From positions 62,001 to 126,000 of the forward strand of contig WNNJ02003028.1 of the NCBI GenBank assembly GCA_012934845.2: a DNA stretch of 64,000 nt. Direction: 5' to 3'. The position numbers and the translations under genes are program-made. The stretch is from Pomphorhynchus laevis (lineage: Eukaryota; Acanthocephala; Palaeacanthocephala; Echinorhynchida; Pomphorhynchidae). The notes beneath the pieces are model-generated. The model was not told where the DNA came from. It was given only the letters and a program-made list of their open reading frames with translations, and ran no database searches. Numbering within the stretch: position 1 is the first letter of the stretch; each line of letters opens with the position of its first letter. Below are positions 34,484 to 46,339 of the stretch, piece by piece.

Positions 34484-34901
34484 AGGTGTCCAACCGTCGT
34501 TGTGCCAAATATAATGTATTAAATGACATATACAATACGCCTTACGTATTTCATAACATTTTTTATTGGTTATGTTACGCCATATGGCTTTAGATGCCGT
34601 TCAAACACTGGAAGTTATCATCTAAATTGTAGATTTCCCACTAATTATTTAAAAAATTTTTAATACAACGAACATGATATTATAATCACATCAGGTGTTC
34701 AACCGTCGTTGTGCCAAATATAATGTATTGAATGACATATACAATACGCCTTACGTATTACATAACATTTTTCATTGGTTATGTTACGCCATACGGCTTT
34801 AGATGCCGTTCAAACACTGGAAGTTATCATCTAAATTGTAGATTTCCCACTAATTATTTTAAAATTTTTTAATACAACGAACATGATATTATCATCACAC
34901 C
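34484..34901. repeat. 209-bp tandem duplication
   Basis: Two head-to-tail copies start at 34484 and 34693 (AGGTGT.CAACCGTCGTTG), almost identical to the ends (ATGATATTAT.ATCACA). Each contains the palindrome GCCATATGGC (CATACGGC in copy 2) and an inverted pair CATAAC/GTTATG. Not protein-coding. Very few differences, so the duplication is recent. Confidence 0.95.
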
Positions 34902-36920
34902 ATCCGTTCGTAATTTATAGTCTAATACTTAACATGTATATTGCGCTACCAAATATAGTCATAAAAAGCCTACAAGCAATACTGCAAAGCTGACAAAGGC
35001 GAAATTTGTCATTTTTAAAAGCATTAGAGTGTAAAAGATATTACAAGAAAAAGTTAAAAGAAAATGATCCTTTTTAGCAAAGCTCGTATAAAAGAGCTAT
35101 TAATTAAATATATTTAAAAGGAGTTGATTTAAAATAAGAGTTAAAAGCATACTCACTAGAATGAGTCGACTATCAAAAGAACTTTAATCTACGAGAAAAA
35201 TAAACGCTGTATAGCATTAATGAAGCGTTAACATAGAAGAGAGCGCATTTAGAGTTCGAAACTTTTAATTAAACTGTATTTTTATTGAATATAGAGATCC
35301 AAAATACAGTCACCAATTTGTGTAAAATTTTCAAATTTATTCTTGCGTTTATGAAAAATATGAAGGTATTAAAAATAAACTTTTTTCAAAAAGCTAACGA
35401 TTCTTGCATATTAACTAAAAATGGATTTTTATAAAATATTAGACTTTTCGGAATGACTTTACCCTTATCAGAAATTAATAGCAAAAAATAAATTAACATT
35501 AAATTAATTATCAATTCGAAAATTGATAATAAAATGAAAGTCACACTAAAAAATTACACTAAAATGAAGGTCACATTAATATTTAATTGTTACATTCACT
35601 AAATTGTATTTTTAGTCACATTGAAAATATAATTCATATTTAAAACTATTAAAAATTAAAATATTATTTATTAAAGCTCAAAGGAAATAATTAAAGCTTA
35701 AATTATCGCCTTATAATAATGTTAAATATGCCATGAGTATTGCTCGTTGAAAATACCGTTGACAAAATTTAAAATACAAAATATAGATTTGGTAGAAGCC
35801 AATAAATTACGAATATCAAAATATTAATATAAAATATCAAAACAATGTAAAAAGTTTTATCTATAAACTAAAAATATCTATAAGGCTTTATCTATAAACG
35901 TTCTTATATCAGGATTTATTCAAACAAGCTGACCTCATTGTTTTGATAGAATAATATAATTTATAATTGCAGCCTACAATTGTTGTTACGTTTGCATGTC
36001 TAATATATTTACGGCTATTGAATTACAATTAAAAATAAATTAAAGAGAATTGATTAATTACATTTTACTTAGAAGGAGAAATTTTCTATCAGAAAAATTT
36101 ACACGCTCGGAATCGAGTATAAATGTAGAACAACCTGTTATAAAATGATAAATTCGCAAATTAGAGTCTGCGTTTTCAAAAAGAACATTTGTTATGATCA
36201 CTTTAAATTAAATTAAAAGAGACTAGACATCGTGGATATTTTTGGACAGATGGGCTTGGCAACTAATACGAAACAACTAATTTAAAGATTGGGCAAATCC
36301 ATCAGATAAAAACTCATTCATCATCCATCAAAAAAATTGATAAGAAAATGCTATTTGACAGTCAAAGACAGTCAGTGTATTAGAGAAATTGCAAATACTA
36401 GAAAGCCAGCGAATTTATAATACAGATAATAAAGATGCTGATGACATACACTAAAACTACACGGTACTACTGAATAACGAATCCTTTCAGCCGTACTAAC
36501 ATTAGTGCTAATATATAGTGACAGAATTTTAACGAATATTTCAAAGCATAAAAATCAAAATTCTTCTTAAAATTCAAATCAAACAAATTTTATTGTCTTT
36601 AGGATGATAAATGAATTTGCAAGAGTACAAACCGTAATGGTCAAATGTAAAATATATTTTATAAACAATTTTTTTAAAAAATTATTTTGCAATAATTTTT
36701 TTATTGCAATATTTCGAAAACTCCTGCTAACTTCAGACAATTACATGCTGATTTTTTACATTTACAAATGTAAAGAAACGCTGGAGAGGAAATAGTTCAA
36801 TTTAAACGAATATACAATATACTAAAAATATACTTAAAAATCTATTTATTAATTTATGACTGCAAATTCTTAACGATATGTAATTTCGGATATGAAGCAT
36901 AAATGAGGTAAGAGACGTAC
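34902..36920. other. spacer with an old partial copy of the arm repeat
   Basis: Mostly AT-rich. 36035-36190 (AAAGAGAATTGATTAATTAC..., AAATTTTCTATC, AATTCGCAAATTAGAG) resembles 37793-37925 inside the left arm, indicating an older diverged duplicate about 1.75 kb away. A GC-richer stretch at 36230-36500 has no supported frame. Confidence 0.45.
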
Positions 36921-37526
36921 AAATTTATTAATAAATTAATACATTTATTAATAAATAATCTAAAATTTGTTACTGATTTTAAAATATAAAAGTATAATAT
37001 TTAAAAGATAAAGAAATTTTAGTAATAACGCACAGTAATAGAGCATTCGCTAATTAAATTAGCACGCTTGTTAATTTAATAAGATACAGCAATGCTATTT
37101 TGAAATAAATTCACTCTGCATTTTAAAATAAGGAAACGAGATTGTAAAAATTAAACTAAAATTGAATATAACGGCATAAAATCTTAATTGAATTCATAAT
37201 CAGTACAGTAAAATATAATTGTGAAATGAGGTATTAACAATGAAATTCTCATGTTGAATTTTATGCATAACTGCACCGTTACTTGCATTAATAAGATTCA
37301 AAGGTCAATTATATTTGAAAGAGTAATAACATGCCACAAGTATTCGTGTTAACTATAAAATTATTTTAATGAGGGATCAAAATCCACAATAACCACTGAT
37401 TAAAAGCACATCAAAGGATGTTACTTTAAAATTATTTGATAATGTTTCAAAAATCTAATATAATCATTTGCATTACGAGACTAGCCTCTAGATAACTTGA
37501 GAATTACCTTATTGACTTGTAGCATT

Positions 37527-37733
37527 TTAAAGCATTTGTGTGAGAGTATATGTACTGCATTGTGCAAATAATGCCTGAGGATATGGTAAAAACGGAGCAA
37601 ATGCAAGTGAGAGCAGATAGCAGTATGTCAAGTAATCTGATAAGTGAACTATACTAGCACGTGTGCTATTGCGTTCAATATAGAAAAATGACCTGTATAT
37701 TAAGAACTTACTGGACTTTATATCAGCTGTCAA
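37527..37733 (-). CDS. uncertain frame in left arm (copy of 52229-52435)
   Basis: Encodes FYIERNSTRASIVHLSDYL, then TYCYLLSLAFAPFLPYPQAL and FAQCSTYTLTQML. It differs from the right-arm copy by one residue (Ser for Pro in IYR.FF). A possible acceptor (TTAATATACAG) precedes the most protein-like part. It has hydrophobic, membrane-protein-like composition but no recognised domain. It may be an exon of an unknown gene or part of a transposon. Confidence 0.3.
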   Translation of the reverse strand: MTADIKSSKFLIYRSFFYIERNSTRASIVHLSDYLTYCYLLSLAFAPFLPYPQALFAQCSTYTLTQML

Positions 37734-39498
37734 ATTAATCGATTAGCTGAACGATCTAGTGATATTTGCTATTTTGTTATTATTGGAAATATATTAAAGA
37801 GATTTGATTAATTACATTTATTTAGAATAGGGGGAAATTTTCTGCCAAGGAGAATTTATAGTTCGAAATTGAATGCAGAAAGAATGCACTCGCAAATTAG
37901 ATATGCATTTTTAGAAACATTTTACGATATTGTATTTAAAATAAGTTTCGGATTTTGAAAATGACGTTTAATCAATATTTTGAGATGTATATTCAAACAG
38001 AAACATCACCGCATTTGTAAATTGATTAAAAATATGTGTTCAAACTGGTCTATATATTCAACAGTCAATATGCAAAATGAATGCTTAAGAAATAAATTCA
38101 AACTATTTATACTGTATTACAGTAACATTTTTTTATCATAGTTAAACTTCACTTACTTTTAGTTAAAAACACTTGTTTTGAATATCCACTTGTTTGCTTT
38201 ATAAACAAGTGTAAATAAATAATATTATTAATAACATTAAATAATTAATATTATAATAAGTAATATAATATTATCACAATTATAAACACTTTGGTTTGAC
38301 CTGTATATAAATAATATTTATAAAAACTTGTTTATATATCAGACAAGTTCAATAAATAAGTTTCATGAACTTTAAATAAAAAGTTTAAATTTAACTATTT
38401 AACTATCTTTAATATTTATTTAATATAATAATATTATTAATAAAACAAAGAAGGGCTTATAATTGAGGTGTTTCGGATGCGCTATTGTATAAATAATACC
38501 GCATCCATAAATAATAACTTATTTATTAGAGCTTAATTTAAGTTATTTATTTGTAGTTCAATAAACTTGTTTATAAAACTTGTTTACTTGAACTTGTTAA
38601 AAGTAAACAGTTCAAGTTCACTTGACTTTCAAACGAATGTAAGACATCAGTTTGCGTAATTCAAGTAGCTGATGGGAGTTTGTACTACGTTGTGGAATGT
38701 ACTTTCCAGTACAATAACAGGTTAAAATAAATACGTTTTTAAAAAATGTTATAATTATTTAAAATAAATATGTTTAATCTGTAATTTGAAAAAACTTAAT
38801 TATACACCAATTATCTGGATTTTTAGTTGATAAAGACTATTTGTAGATTTAATAGATGATATATCTATCAGGATTATAACGAGAAACGTGGATTTATAAA
38901 TCAATTCGCTATCTCTTAAAAATTGGAATTTTTCAAAAAAAGCTAATGTTGTAAATTTCCAAAGTTGCAAGTAAATTGTAAAATTTGAAATAATTATTAA
39001 ATAATGTATTAATGAACCATATTTTTATTATAACGTTAAAACAATGCTAAAATGTTTTTATACGAAATTAAAGACCTTTATGAGGATGTAAAATGTTACA
39101 ATTCAATTACTAGGAAATCCATCACTATTCGTCATTGGGAACATAAGCTTGTCTAGGAATATATCCGCTGACTTGCTTTGTCCATTGTTATAAAGTAATT
39201 ATTTTAATCTTGACAATAGTCATTCAATTCATGTATTAATATAAAGTTAGAAACATTGTGTCTAATCTATAGACGTTACAAATGCAAAGTTTATAAATCT
39301 TGTACTCTATGGAAAAATCGTTCCAGCAGCATAAATCAATAGTAATTCTGCATATAAATTAAAGAGGCCTAATTTCCACCATCAACTATCAATGCAGGCT
39401 GGTAAATAACCTTTAAATAAAGTTGAATACCATCAAATTTAAAACAGCTTATTGAATACAGAATGTACCGGTGTTTCAGTGCATATTCGTGTTTCATA

Positions 39499-39702
39499 TC
39501 AACAGACTAAATGATAAATTAAATGTATATATAACTTTTGATTTTTTATTTTCATTTCACTCTTAGCATTTAAAGTTATATCGCCAATATAAACATAATC
39601 TGGCGTGGAAAAATATAAACCAGTGTTGCAAGATAATGTTATTATCACCTCTGGAAATGGCACCGTCGACATATAACTGATAAGCAGGAAATTCAATGGC
39701 AA
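39499..39702 (-). CDS. uncertain frame in left arm (copy of 50429-50632)
   Basis: Encodes MSTVPFPEVIITLSCNTGLY, then FSTPDYVYIGDITLNAK, identical in the right arm. The pattern of alternating hydrophobics and Cys suggests an extracellular beta domain, but no family is recognised. A third, diverged copy of its DNA end lies at 40127-40378. Confidence 0.3.
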   Translation of the reverse strand: MPLNFLLISYMSTVPFPEVIITLSCNTGLYFSTPDYVYIGDITLNAKSEMKIKNQKLYIHLIYHLVC

Positions 39703-40126
39703 CGCTTGATACGAATTAATTTAATTAACATTATATGGCTATATTTTAATCAAATGAGAAAATATTGGAATTTGAAACAAATTCTAAGACGAGTTGCATT
39801 TGATAATAATACTTTGCTTGGTTATAAATGTGGTTTGTTTTCTTTTTGAAGAAGCAATTAGCAGCTATTAATTCGTTAGTTAAAACATTTTAGTTTAACA
39901 ATATTTCAGCAGCTACTAAATGATCAAATTACTATAATTCATTGAAACAATACTTTCAAAATGGTGACATATTTGTTCTTTAAAAATATTTAAATTAACT
40001 AATTCAATTTGTTTCAAAATAGATTTAAATTATTTATACTTGGAAATATATCCATAACGTTGCCTTTAGTAACAATTCAAGTAATGCACAGTATTATATG
40101 GCTATATTTAAAAGAAAAATGTTTAT

Positions 40127-40378
40127 ATCACCTCTGGAAATGGCACCGTCGACATATTACTGATAAGCAGAAAATTACAATGACAACGCTTGATACGAAT
40201 TAATTTAATTAACATTATATGGCTATATTTTGATCAAATAGCACTCCAATTTGAATTTTTGAGGATCGAACTCATATCTTAATTCTAGCATGGAAGATAC
40301 ATACATAAACCATAATATATAAAGAGAAAATATTTGAATTTGAAACTAATTCTAAGACGAGTTGCATTTAATAATATT
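40127..40378 (-). repeat. third partial copy of the arm repeat
   Basis: Direct duplicate of 39643-39830 (ATCACCTCTGGAAATGGCAC, then GCTTGATACGAATTAATTTA). It also retains the ~90-bp block (TTGAATTTTTGAGGATCGAA, ACTCATATCTTAATTCTAGC) that the left arm lacks and the right arm has. It is more diverged than the two arms are from each other. Confidence 0.85.
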
Positions 40379-40399
40379 TTGTTTAGTCAAATTACTAAA

Positions 40400-41090
40400 A
40401 TTCATTGAAACAATATATAGTTTAAGTCTTGAGATAATAGTTTTTATTTTTAATGACTTTAACTAATTCAATTTGTTTAAGAGTTATTAATTTTAGTAAA
40501 GTACAATTATCCTGTCAGGTTTCGATTCCTCGATTAGAATGAAAAACAAGGTATAAGCATAGTTATACGTTTATTTTCTTATGTTAAACCGAATGTGGAA
40601 TAAGAATTTTGGATACATCACTTGAAATATAATTTCAGAACAATTTCAAAAGTAAATGTAAATATAACGTTAAACTAGATAGTAGTTTAAAAATAATAGT
40701 TTTAAAAAATAATTTTTGATTTTTTACTAGGAAACTTAACTTATGGTTTGCTTTATAAAGTTAACTTATATTAATTTGGCAAATTATTGTGAATAAATAT
40801 AATTTTAATATATTTTATTGTGACATTCGAGAGTTAAATTTCAAATAATGAAATGCGTTAAATTTATTATAAAGTCTTTATTCTACATTTTGCTTTAATT
40901 TTATTTGAGCCAACAACAGTATTTAAAATTTTAGTATTAGTAGACCTCATCAAATCGGAACCAAGCTCAAGATGACTAATTTGATAATAATAATTAGAAA
41001 ATATATAATTTGAAACGGAATGAGACATTCTGGGGGGAATAATTATTTTTGTATCTAAATGCCATTCCCAGAAAAAAGAAATTGAATATT
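40400..41090. other. AT-rich spacer
   Basis: A short reverse fragment of the YIDD-element 3' region (CCTGTCAGGTTTCGATTCCT) lies at about 40511-40540. Nothing else is supported. Confidence 0.45.
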
Positions 41091-41094
41091 TCTT

Positions 41095-41130
41095 CGATAT
41101 TTCGTTCGCTAACCGCGGACATTATCAAGA
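41095..41130 (-). ncRNA. hammerhead-like hairpin at Penelope 3' end
   Basis: On the complement: UUGAUAA (one change from CUGAUGA plus a G-to-A), U, GUCCGC, loop GGUUA, GCGAAC, GAAA and UAUCG. Stem II has five of six pairs. It follows the GIY-YIG frame after a TTGTTTTATTGTTTCAG acceptor-like sequence, the same order as at 21.8 kb. Confidence 0.4.
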
Positions 41131-41158
41131 AGTATCTGAAACAATAAAACAAGTTAAG

Positions 41159-41585
41159 TTACAATGTATGAAAAACAAAATCATTTTGGACATTCAAATT
41201 TGGTTCGAGGATCTTTATAGCGACAGCCTCCATAACTAATCGGCGTTTTAAGTTAGGCTCGGAAATCAAAACTGACACATTGTCAAAGTCGATGTCATGC
41301 CCAGTTTGATGAGCATGGTCTGCTAATGCCGACTGCGCTGATGTTGTGAGTGCCTTCTTATGTTCTTTTAATCTAGTTTTTAGAGTACGTCCAGTTTGTC
41401 CAATGTATATGCTTATACAATCCCTACACCCAACCTTGTACACTAAACCCATCTTATCAAAATTAGTTCTTCTTGGTTTGGTGACTAGTGCATCAAGACG
41501 ATATGTACATCGGGTACCATAAAACATTTTTAATGGTAATCCTGACTGGAAAACGAATCTGTTTATTTTATTAAGAATATCCTAA
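41159..41585 (-). CDS. GIY-YIG endonuclease domain of a Penelope-like element
   Basis: The frame is open on the complement from about 41585 to the stop at 41159. It reads KMGLVYKVGCRDCISIYIGQ, then TGRTLKTRLKEHKKAL, SALADHAHQTGHDIDFDN, and VMEAVAIKILEPNLN. Present are the Y-K-(V/I)-x-C-x2-C start, the modified GIY/YIG core (VYKV..., IYIGQTGR) with catalytic Tyr and Arg, the KEH block, the DH...GH block and the catalytic Glu in MEA. This is the C-terminal nuclease that nicks target DNA in Penelope/Poseidon/Nematis-type elements. The domain is intact, but no RT was found upstream on this strand, so the copy is 5'-truncated. It lies between the inverted arms. Confidence 0.85.
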
Positions 41586-41599
41586 GTGAGGATATCTTA

Positions 41600-43640
41600 A
41601 GTGATATTTATTGCTATCGATTTCGCTTGGTTATAAATAGTTACTGACTAATATATAGTTCAATGACTTAAATTATAAATTCGACAAGTTTTAATTAACA
41701 TATCTTAGCTTCAAACAATCTAACTAATGGTAGTTCCTTTAATTCGATTTGCAAGTATTAGATTTGCATTTTCTCGTTAGTATTACTGTTTTATTTAACT
41801 ACAATCATACAATCATATTAATATATTTTATCTAATTAATATAATTAAAATTCAATTAATTTTATAAAATAAATATAATTAAGTACTTGATTTTCATTAT
41901 TTTGAATCAAGAATTTAAGTATTTTAAATACTTACTTAGTTAAGTCTACGTATTTTATAAAAAGCTCTTCAAAAACTGCTTGATAAAACTGCAATAAAAT
42001 TTTTTCTAAGGTGGAAAAGCCCTAGAGTCCAGTTTTAATGAAAAATAATATTACACTTTCGGTTAAACAAAATAATTACTCACCAAAGACTAGGCTTTTA
42101 CAGTCAGTCAGGTAAATAAATCGTGATGTTGACAAGCAAATTACTTATTCATATATTATTAATCCAATATATGGATTAAAAATTGCAACTTAGCTGTATA
42201 CAATGTAAAGAAAAGTCAAGGCGGGATTTCCGGTTTTCTGATAAGTTTCCATAAGTGTGCCAACATTATCAGTAATGGTACTATAAGCATTAGCGAAAAT
42301 TCAGCATTGGATCATTGCATATTTCTGATTATTTAAAGTAATATGAGTGCGCATGCACAAATGCAATCAATCAATATCTAATACCTATTTGTTGTTGACA
42401 AAGTTAACCGCATATACAATGGCTAAAATACATGAAGTTAAGAAGACGCAAATGGCAGAACGCAATCAAACATATTTGATTTCCACCCTTAGGCTGACCA
42501 TACAAAAATAATCATCATGTCATCTATCAGCAAATCGATCAGCCGCAAATTAATTATCGTAAAATGCTTGGCTTGTTGTTCATCATCAAAGATGCACAGG
42601 TATCAAATTACTTGTAGCCTACCCGCTAAGCACTTTGAAAATATTTGAAGGTCATAATTATAAAGTGAAGACAACTGGTCCTTGTTATTTTTCAAAGACA
42701 AATTTTAATCAGCAGCTGATATAATGATTTATTATTCGACATGGGAAATGAAGGAACAGATTGAATTGCAACTGCTTTGTCTCGTGAATAGAGATACGAT
42801 ATGACAAATTAAATTGCACAGAAATCATTGTGAATGATAATTTAATACAGAATAGAAAGATCTAAGGCAATGAAAGTGCGTCATCGTAATACGATTTTGT
42901 TGTGATCGTGATTTGCAACTTTAGGCAGCCCAGAAGAATCAAAATGTAAAATCAGGTCTACTGCACATTGTAAAAGGAAGGTGCAGATGTTAGATTTTAG
43001 CAAATTACATTTACTACGACTGATATACGACAACAAATCAAACATTAACGGACTCGTAAGATCGACGTAACGTAATGAAATTATAAGTTGCAAGGCGAAG
43101 AAACATGATTCAACTTTGTTTTTAGAAAGCCGTTATTTGATCCACAAATTAAAGTCGATATTTTAATTTAAATCACCCGTTTATTAGTTGCACCTATTTC
43201 AAAAGTTAAAAAAATTAGATTAATTTAATTTCATTATTGAAATCACCAAAAATTTGCAATATTTCAAAAAAATAACTGATTTAATATTACCATAATATTT
43301 CAGATTTTGCTATTTAATATAAATATCATTTTATAATTTATCTTATTAAAAGACTTATTTTATTATTACCTGTTGTATTACCTGCTTTATTACATGTTGA
43401 ACTTTTATAAAAACTACATGTAAGTGAATTGATTAAAAATATTTAAAAAAAGTATTACTATTTTCTTTATTTTAATATATTATTTTTTTATTTTATTTTT
43501 ATATATTTTTCGTATTTTCTTTACTATTTATAGTTTACTTAAATTATTTGTTTGTTTTTAATAAAAATAAGATGTATTATATAATTATTTATTTTTATCT
43601 TTATTATAATATTATTTTCTTTTAATTTTAAAATTAATTC
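41600..43640. other. unique-looking spacer, no gene supported
   Basis: Includes a clearly GC-richer part (42200-43120) in which neither strand has a splice-bounded or motif-bearing frame. Its composition suggests decayed coding, regulatory or older transposon sequence. The frame on the complement at 42881-43093 is not protein-like. Confidence 0.45.
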
Positions 43641-43659
43641 TTTTTTTAATATACGCTCT

Positions 43660-44010
43660 AATGTTCATTGGCCTAGCTACAATATTATGTTGATGTAAAT
43701 ATATTAAAAAGAAAATCAAAGATTTTAATCTACGGCGTTTACCACAGTTTGTCTTCCCTAAAGAAAATTATAAGAAAATGTCCGAAATGCTGATAATTTC
43801 AATTTAAAATTTTCTTTTATTTATGTATAGTATAAAATACGTAGGCTCAGTTAATTGATCTAATTTTATCTTTGGATTATAAAATTAAATCTTTTTAACG
43901 TAAGCTCAAATGTTCATTCGCCTAGCTACAATATTATGTTTATGTAAATATATTAAAAAGAAAATCAGAGATTTTAATCTACGGCGTTTACAACAGTCAA
44001 GTTCTGATAG
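43660..44010. repeat. ~249-bp spaced duplication
   Basis: The block AATGTTCATTGGCCTAGCTA...AGATTTTAATCTACGGCG at about 43660-43755 recurs at about 43909-44004 with few changes. A YIDD-element junction block (AAAATACGTAGGCTCAGTTA, about 43835) lies between them. Confidence 0.85.
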
Positions 44011-44380
44011 ATTATTACATGTCAGAAATACTGAAACTATATATTTTTGATACGACATTATTTTTTGTTAATTTTTAAGCAAGTTTATTTGATTTTTTCT
44101 ATTTCTTAATTATTATATTTTTCTATTTCTTAATTCAAAAATCAATAGAATATTATTAAAATATTAAATTTACAATATACAAATCAACAAAATATTATTA
44201 AGAATAAATTTAAACTATTAAGTGAAATTTATTCTATGGATAATAAATAATATACTTTGTATCAGAATAGGATAAATTATAAATTTATTCATTATAAATT
44301 TTTTAACGTTTTTATTTATTATTTATATATAATATAAAATACGCAGACTCAGCTATCTGATCTGATTTATAAGATTTATT
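44010..44380 (+). repeat. YIDD-element RT-thumb and tail fragments
   Basis: AAATCAACAAAATATTATTA and AATTTAAACTATTAAGTGAA (thumb block) run into ATAATAAATAATATACTTTG and TATCAGAATAGG (start of the structured 3' region), then jump by deletion to the tail and a junction block near 44335. Confidence 0.6.
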
Positions 44381-44829
44381 TTAAGAAAAATAAATAATAA
44401 TAAAAACAAGCGGATTTGAAAAGGAAATAATATGTAGTCAGATTTAGATCACACACCTTTACACAACAGCAGCGTAGCCAAAACCAACAGTTGTATTAAA
44501 AATCTTGTTATCTAGAGCATCATCCTAATCTAACACAAAATTATCATTCACTATCCACCCATAAAACGTTTTACTTACAATTAGAAATTTCAAGTTAAAC
44601 ATAAAACTTCAAAATGAATTTAAGTTTCATGAGATTGTTGCAAGTAGTAAAATAAATAACTTATTATGCTCTATTTAATATTTTCCGCTTTTATGCATAC
44701 ATATATTGCTTGTAAATTTAAATATTTAATCCTTATATAAAGCAGAATTAATTATTTCAATTACTACAATTTGCTTTTAAACGCGACTTTTGAGATTTAA
44801 ACCAATAAAACATTATTTAATTCACTGTT

Positions 44830-44985
44830 TCGAGCAAGATTGTAAACAAGGAAGTCGTGAGAATGTGCGAACGAAGCAAATTCCAAGCAAGAGGAGCAGC
44901 AACAGGAAAAGAACGGAGGCGGTAATTTGCCGAATAATTTGAAGTGTAAAGGAGAAGGGAATTAGATGATCTTAAGGATAAATAA
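44830..44985. other. GC-richer island, unrecognised
   Basis: A purine-rich stretch (AAGGAAGTCGTGAGAATGTG, GAGGAGCAGCAACAGGAAAA) directly before the RT fragment at 45006. It may be the upstream part of the same element's coding region, but no RT motif is visible in it. Confidence 0.35.
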
Positions 44986-45005
44986 TTGATGAGATTTATC
45001 GAGAT

Positions 45006-45257
45006 ATGGATTTGATGTTCGGTGCAAAGTATTTTTCAGAAATATTTAAAAGTACATCTATATTAAAACAAATAAAATGTGTTCCAATGGGTGATAATAG
45101 TAGCTCAATTATAACTGACTTATTTTTAAGCTTTATAGAATATGAATTTGTTCATAACTGTTTAAAAAATAAATCTAAATTATATAAAGATATAAAATTT
45201 ATGTTTCGATATATTGATGATATATGTATATTTGTTCAAAAATACCATATCGTCTGA
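45006..45257 (+). pseudogene. YIDD reverse transcriptase fragment (Naiad-like)
   Basis: 83 codons: KQIKCVPMGDNSSSIITDLF, LSFIEYEFVHNCLKNKSK, then KDIKFMFRYIDDICIF. PMGDN...DLFL is the RT block before the catalytic strand, and RYIDD holds the two catalytic aspartates of the palm. The wording (PMG.N....DLFL...E..F, FRYIDD) fits Penelope-like RTs. Because sister copies end in the thumb with no C-terminal nuclease, a Naiad-like element (nuclease at the N-terminus) is the preferred reading; this is inference. Other copies of this family lie at 10.0, 44.2 and 55.2-55.6 kb. Confidence 0.65.
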
Positions 45258-45780
45258 TCTGATTTCACAATGACATATTTTTATGTATTGTCCGATTTTC
45301 TTAAATATTAAGGCGTTAATATAATATATAAATATGATCAGCTAAGTGAATTTACGTATTTAGTTTTATAAATTAAAAATAATGCAAAATAAAATTCAAA
45401 TAATTAAATAATTAATAATTATAAATAATAAATAATTGTTATATAAAATTTTATAATTTATATTTATAAAGTTGAAATTAAAATTTAAAATAAAAGTTAA
45501 TTTTTATGATTTGAGTAATAAATAACGGACGATGTATTCGAATATTTAAATATTCGAATTGCGAATATTTATATATTACTATTATATATTTATAAAACAT
45601 CTATATATTAATATAGGAGCAATTGGATATGTAGAAATATTTAGTTGATAAAAATTTCTCAAAAGGTCTTACTTTCGTAAAATTTTTAATCTTAAGATTT
45701 TATAATTTAGATTTTTAAAATAATAATTTAAAAAGTCTATTTTAAATTAGACTTAATTTAAGTCTAATTAAATTAAGTCT

Positions 45781-45965
45781 AATTCGGGGCCAAATACATC
45801 ATTAGCATGTATTTGGCCCCGCTGCTATGTTGGGTAGAGGAGTTAGGGGCCGAAACCTGATAGCATAGCAGTTCCTCCTGATGACCTCTAATTCTTATTC
45901 TGATACAACGTCTGTTATTTATTAGTCAATTCATAAAAATGACGTTTATTTTAAATTTTATTTTT
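45781..45965 (+). ncRNA. hammerhead-like 3' region of YIDD element, copy 6
   Basis: Contains GGGTAGAGGAG (GUA in place of GUC), GGGGCCGAAACCTGATA, GCATAGCAGTTCCTC, then CTGATGA at 45878-45884, CCTCTAATTCTTATTC and TGATAC. The 5' part is unusual: GGGGCCAAATACA (45786-45798) is the exact complement of TGTATTTGGCCCC (45808-45820), a perfect 13-bp hairpin with a 9-base loop. Elsewhere only the inner six pairs exist. Stem I GAGGA/UCCUC is retained. Confidence 0.5.
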
Positions 45966-46069
45966 TATTTTTATTTTTTAACTTGATTAAAATTATAGAA
46001 AATCTAAAAACAATTATTAATTTTATTATTTAATTATTAAATTTTGATTTAGCATTATTATGTTTTGTT

Positions 46070-46335
46070 TATTTTATAATTATATAACAATACGTAGACT
46101 CATTTAGCTGATTTAACTTATAAATTGACTAATAAATAATAGGCGATTTATCAGAATTAAGATTAGAGGTCATAATGAGGAATTGCTATGTCAATTGTTC
46201 ATCTACCCAACATAGCAGCAGGGCCATATACATGCCAATGACGTATTTTATCTGATGAAATTCGATTATTTAGTTTAAATTCTTACACAAAGTATATTAT
46301 TTATTATCCATTCCATAAAATATTTTCACTTGATA
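46070..46335 (-). repeat. structured 3' region of YIDD element, reverse copy
   Basis: On the complement: GAATTTCATCAGATAAAATAC, GGCCCTGCTGCTATGTTGGG, a shortened loop, ATAGCAATTCCTCATTATGA, CCTCTAATCTTAATTCTGAT, then the tail and junction block (GTCTACGTATTG region near 46090). A further short reverse piece with TAGAGGTCATCA lies at 46610-46625. Confidence 0.65.
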
Positions 46336-46339
46336 TTTA

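Larger units (their letters stand above)
36921..39896 (-). repeat. left arm of a ~3-kb inverted duplication
   Basis: The whole stretch recurs in reverse orientation at 50154-53041. Sampled segments differ by only a few bases per hundred and by some insertions. One insertion of about 100 bp with TTGGTTTGACCTGTATATAA is near 38230-38330. A ~90-bp block present in the right arm (around 50285-50390) is missing here near 39750. Two reading frames keep their sequence in both arms (37733-37527 and 39702-39499). The homology stops abruptly at 36921 and 39896. Confidence 0.93.

Noticed and set aside
42881-43093. 70-codon complement-strand frame
   Set aside because: No splice sites, motifs or protein-like composition beyond chance.
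45786-45980. Interpreting GGCCCC/GGGGCC, CUGCUAUG/CAUAGCAG and GAGGAA/UUCCUC as one nested fold
   Set aside because: The three pairs interleave and cannot all form in one nested structure; only the pairing consistent with the hammerhead order is proposed, the others as alternatives.
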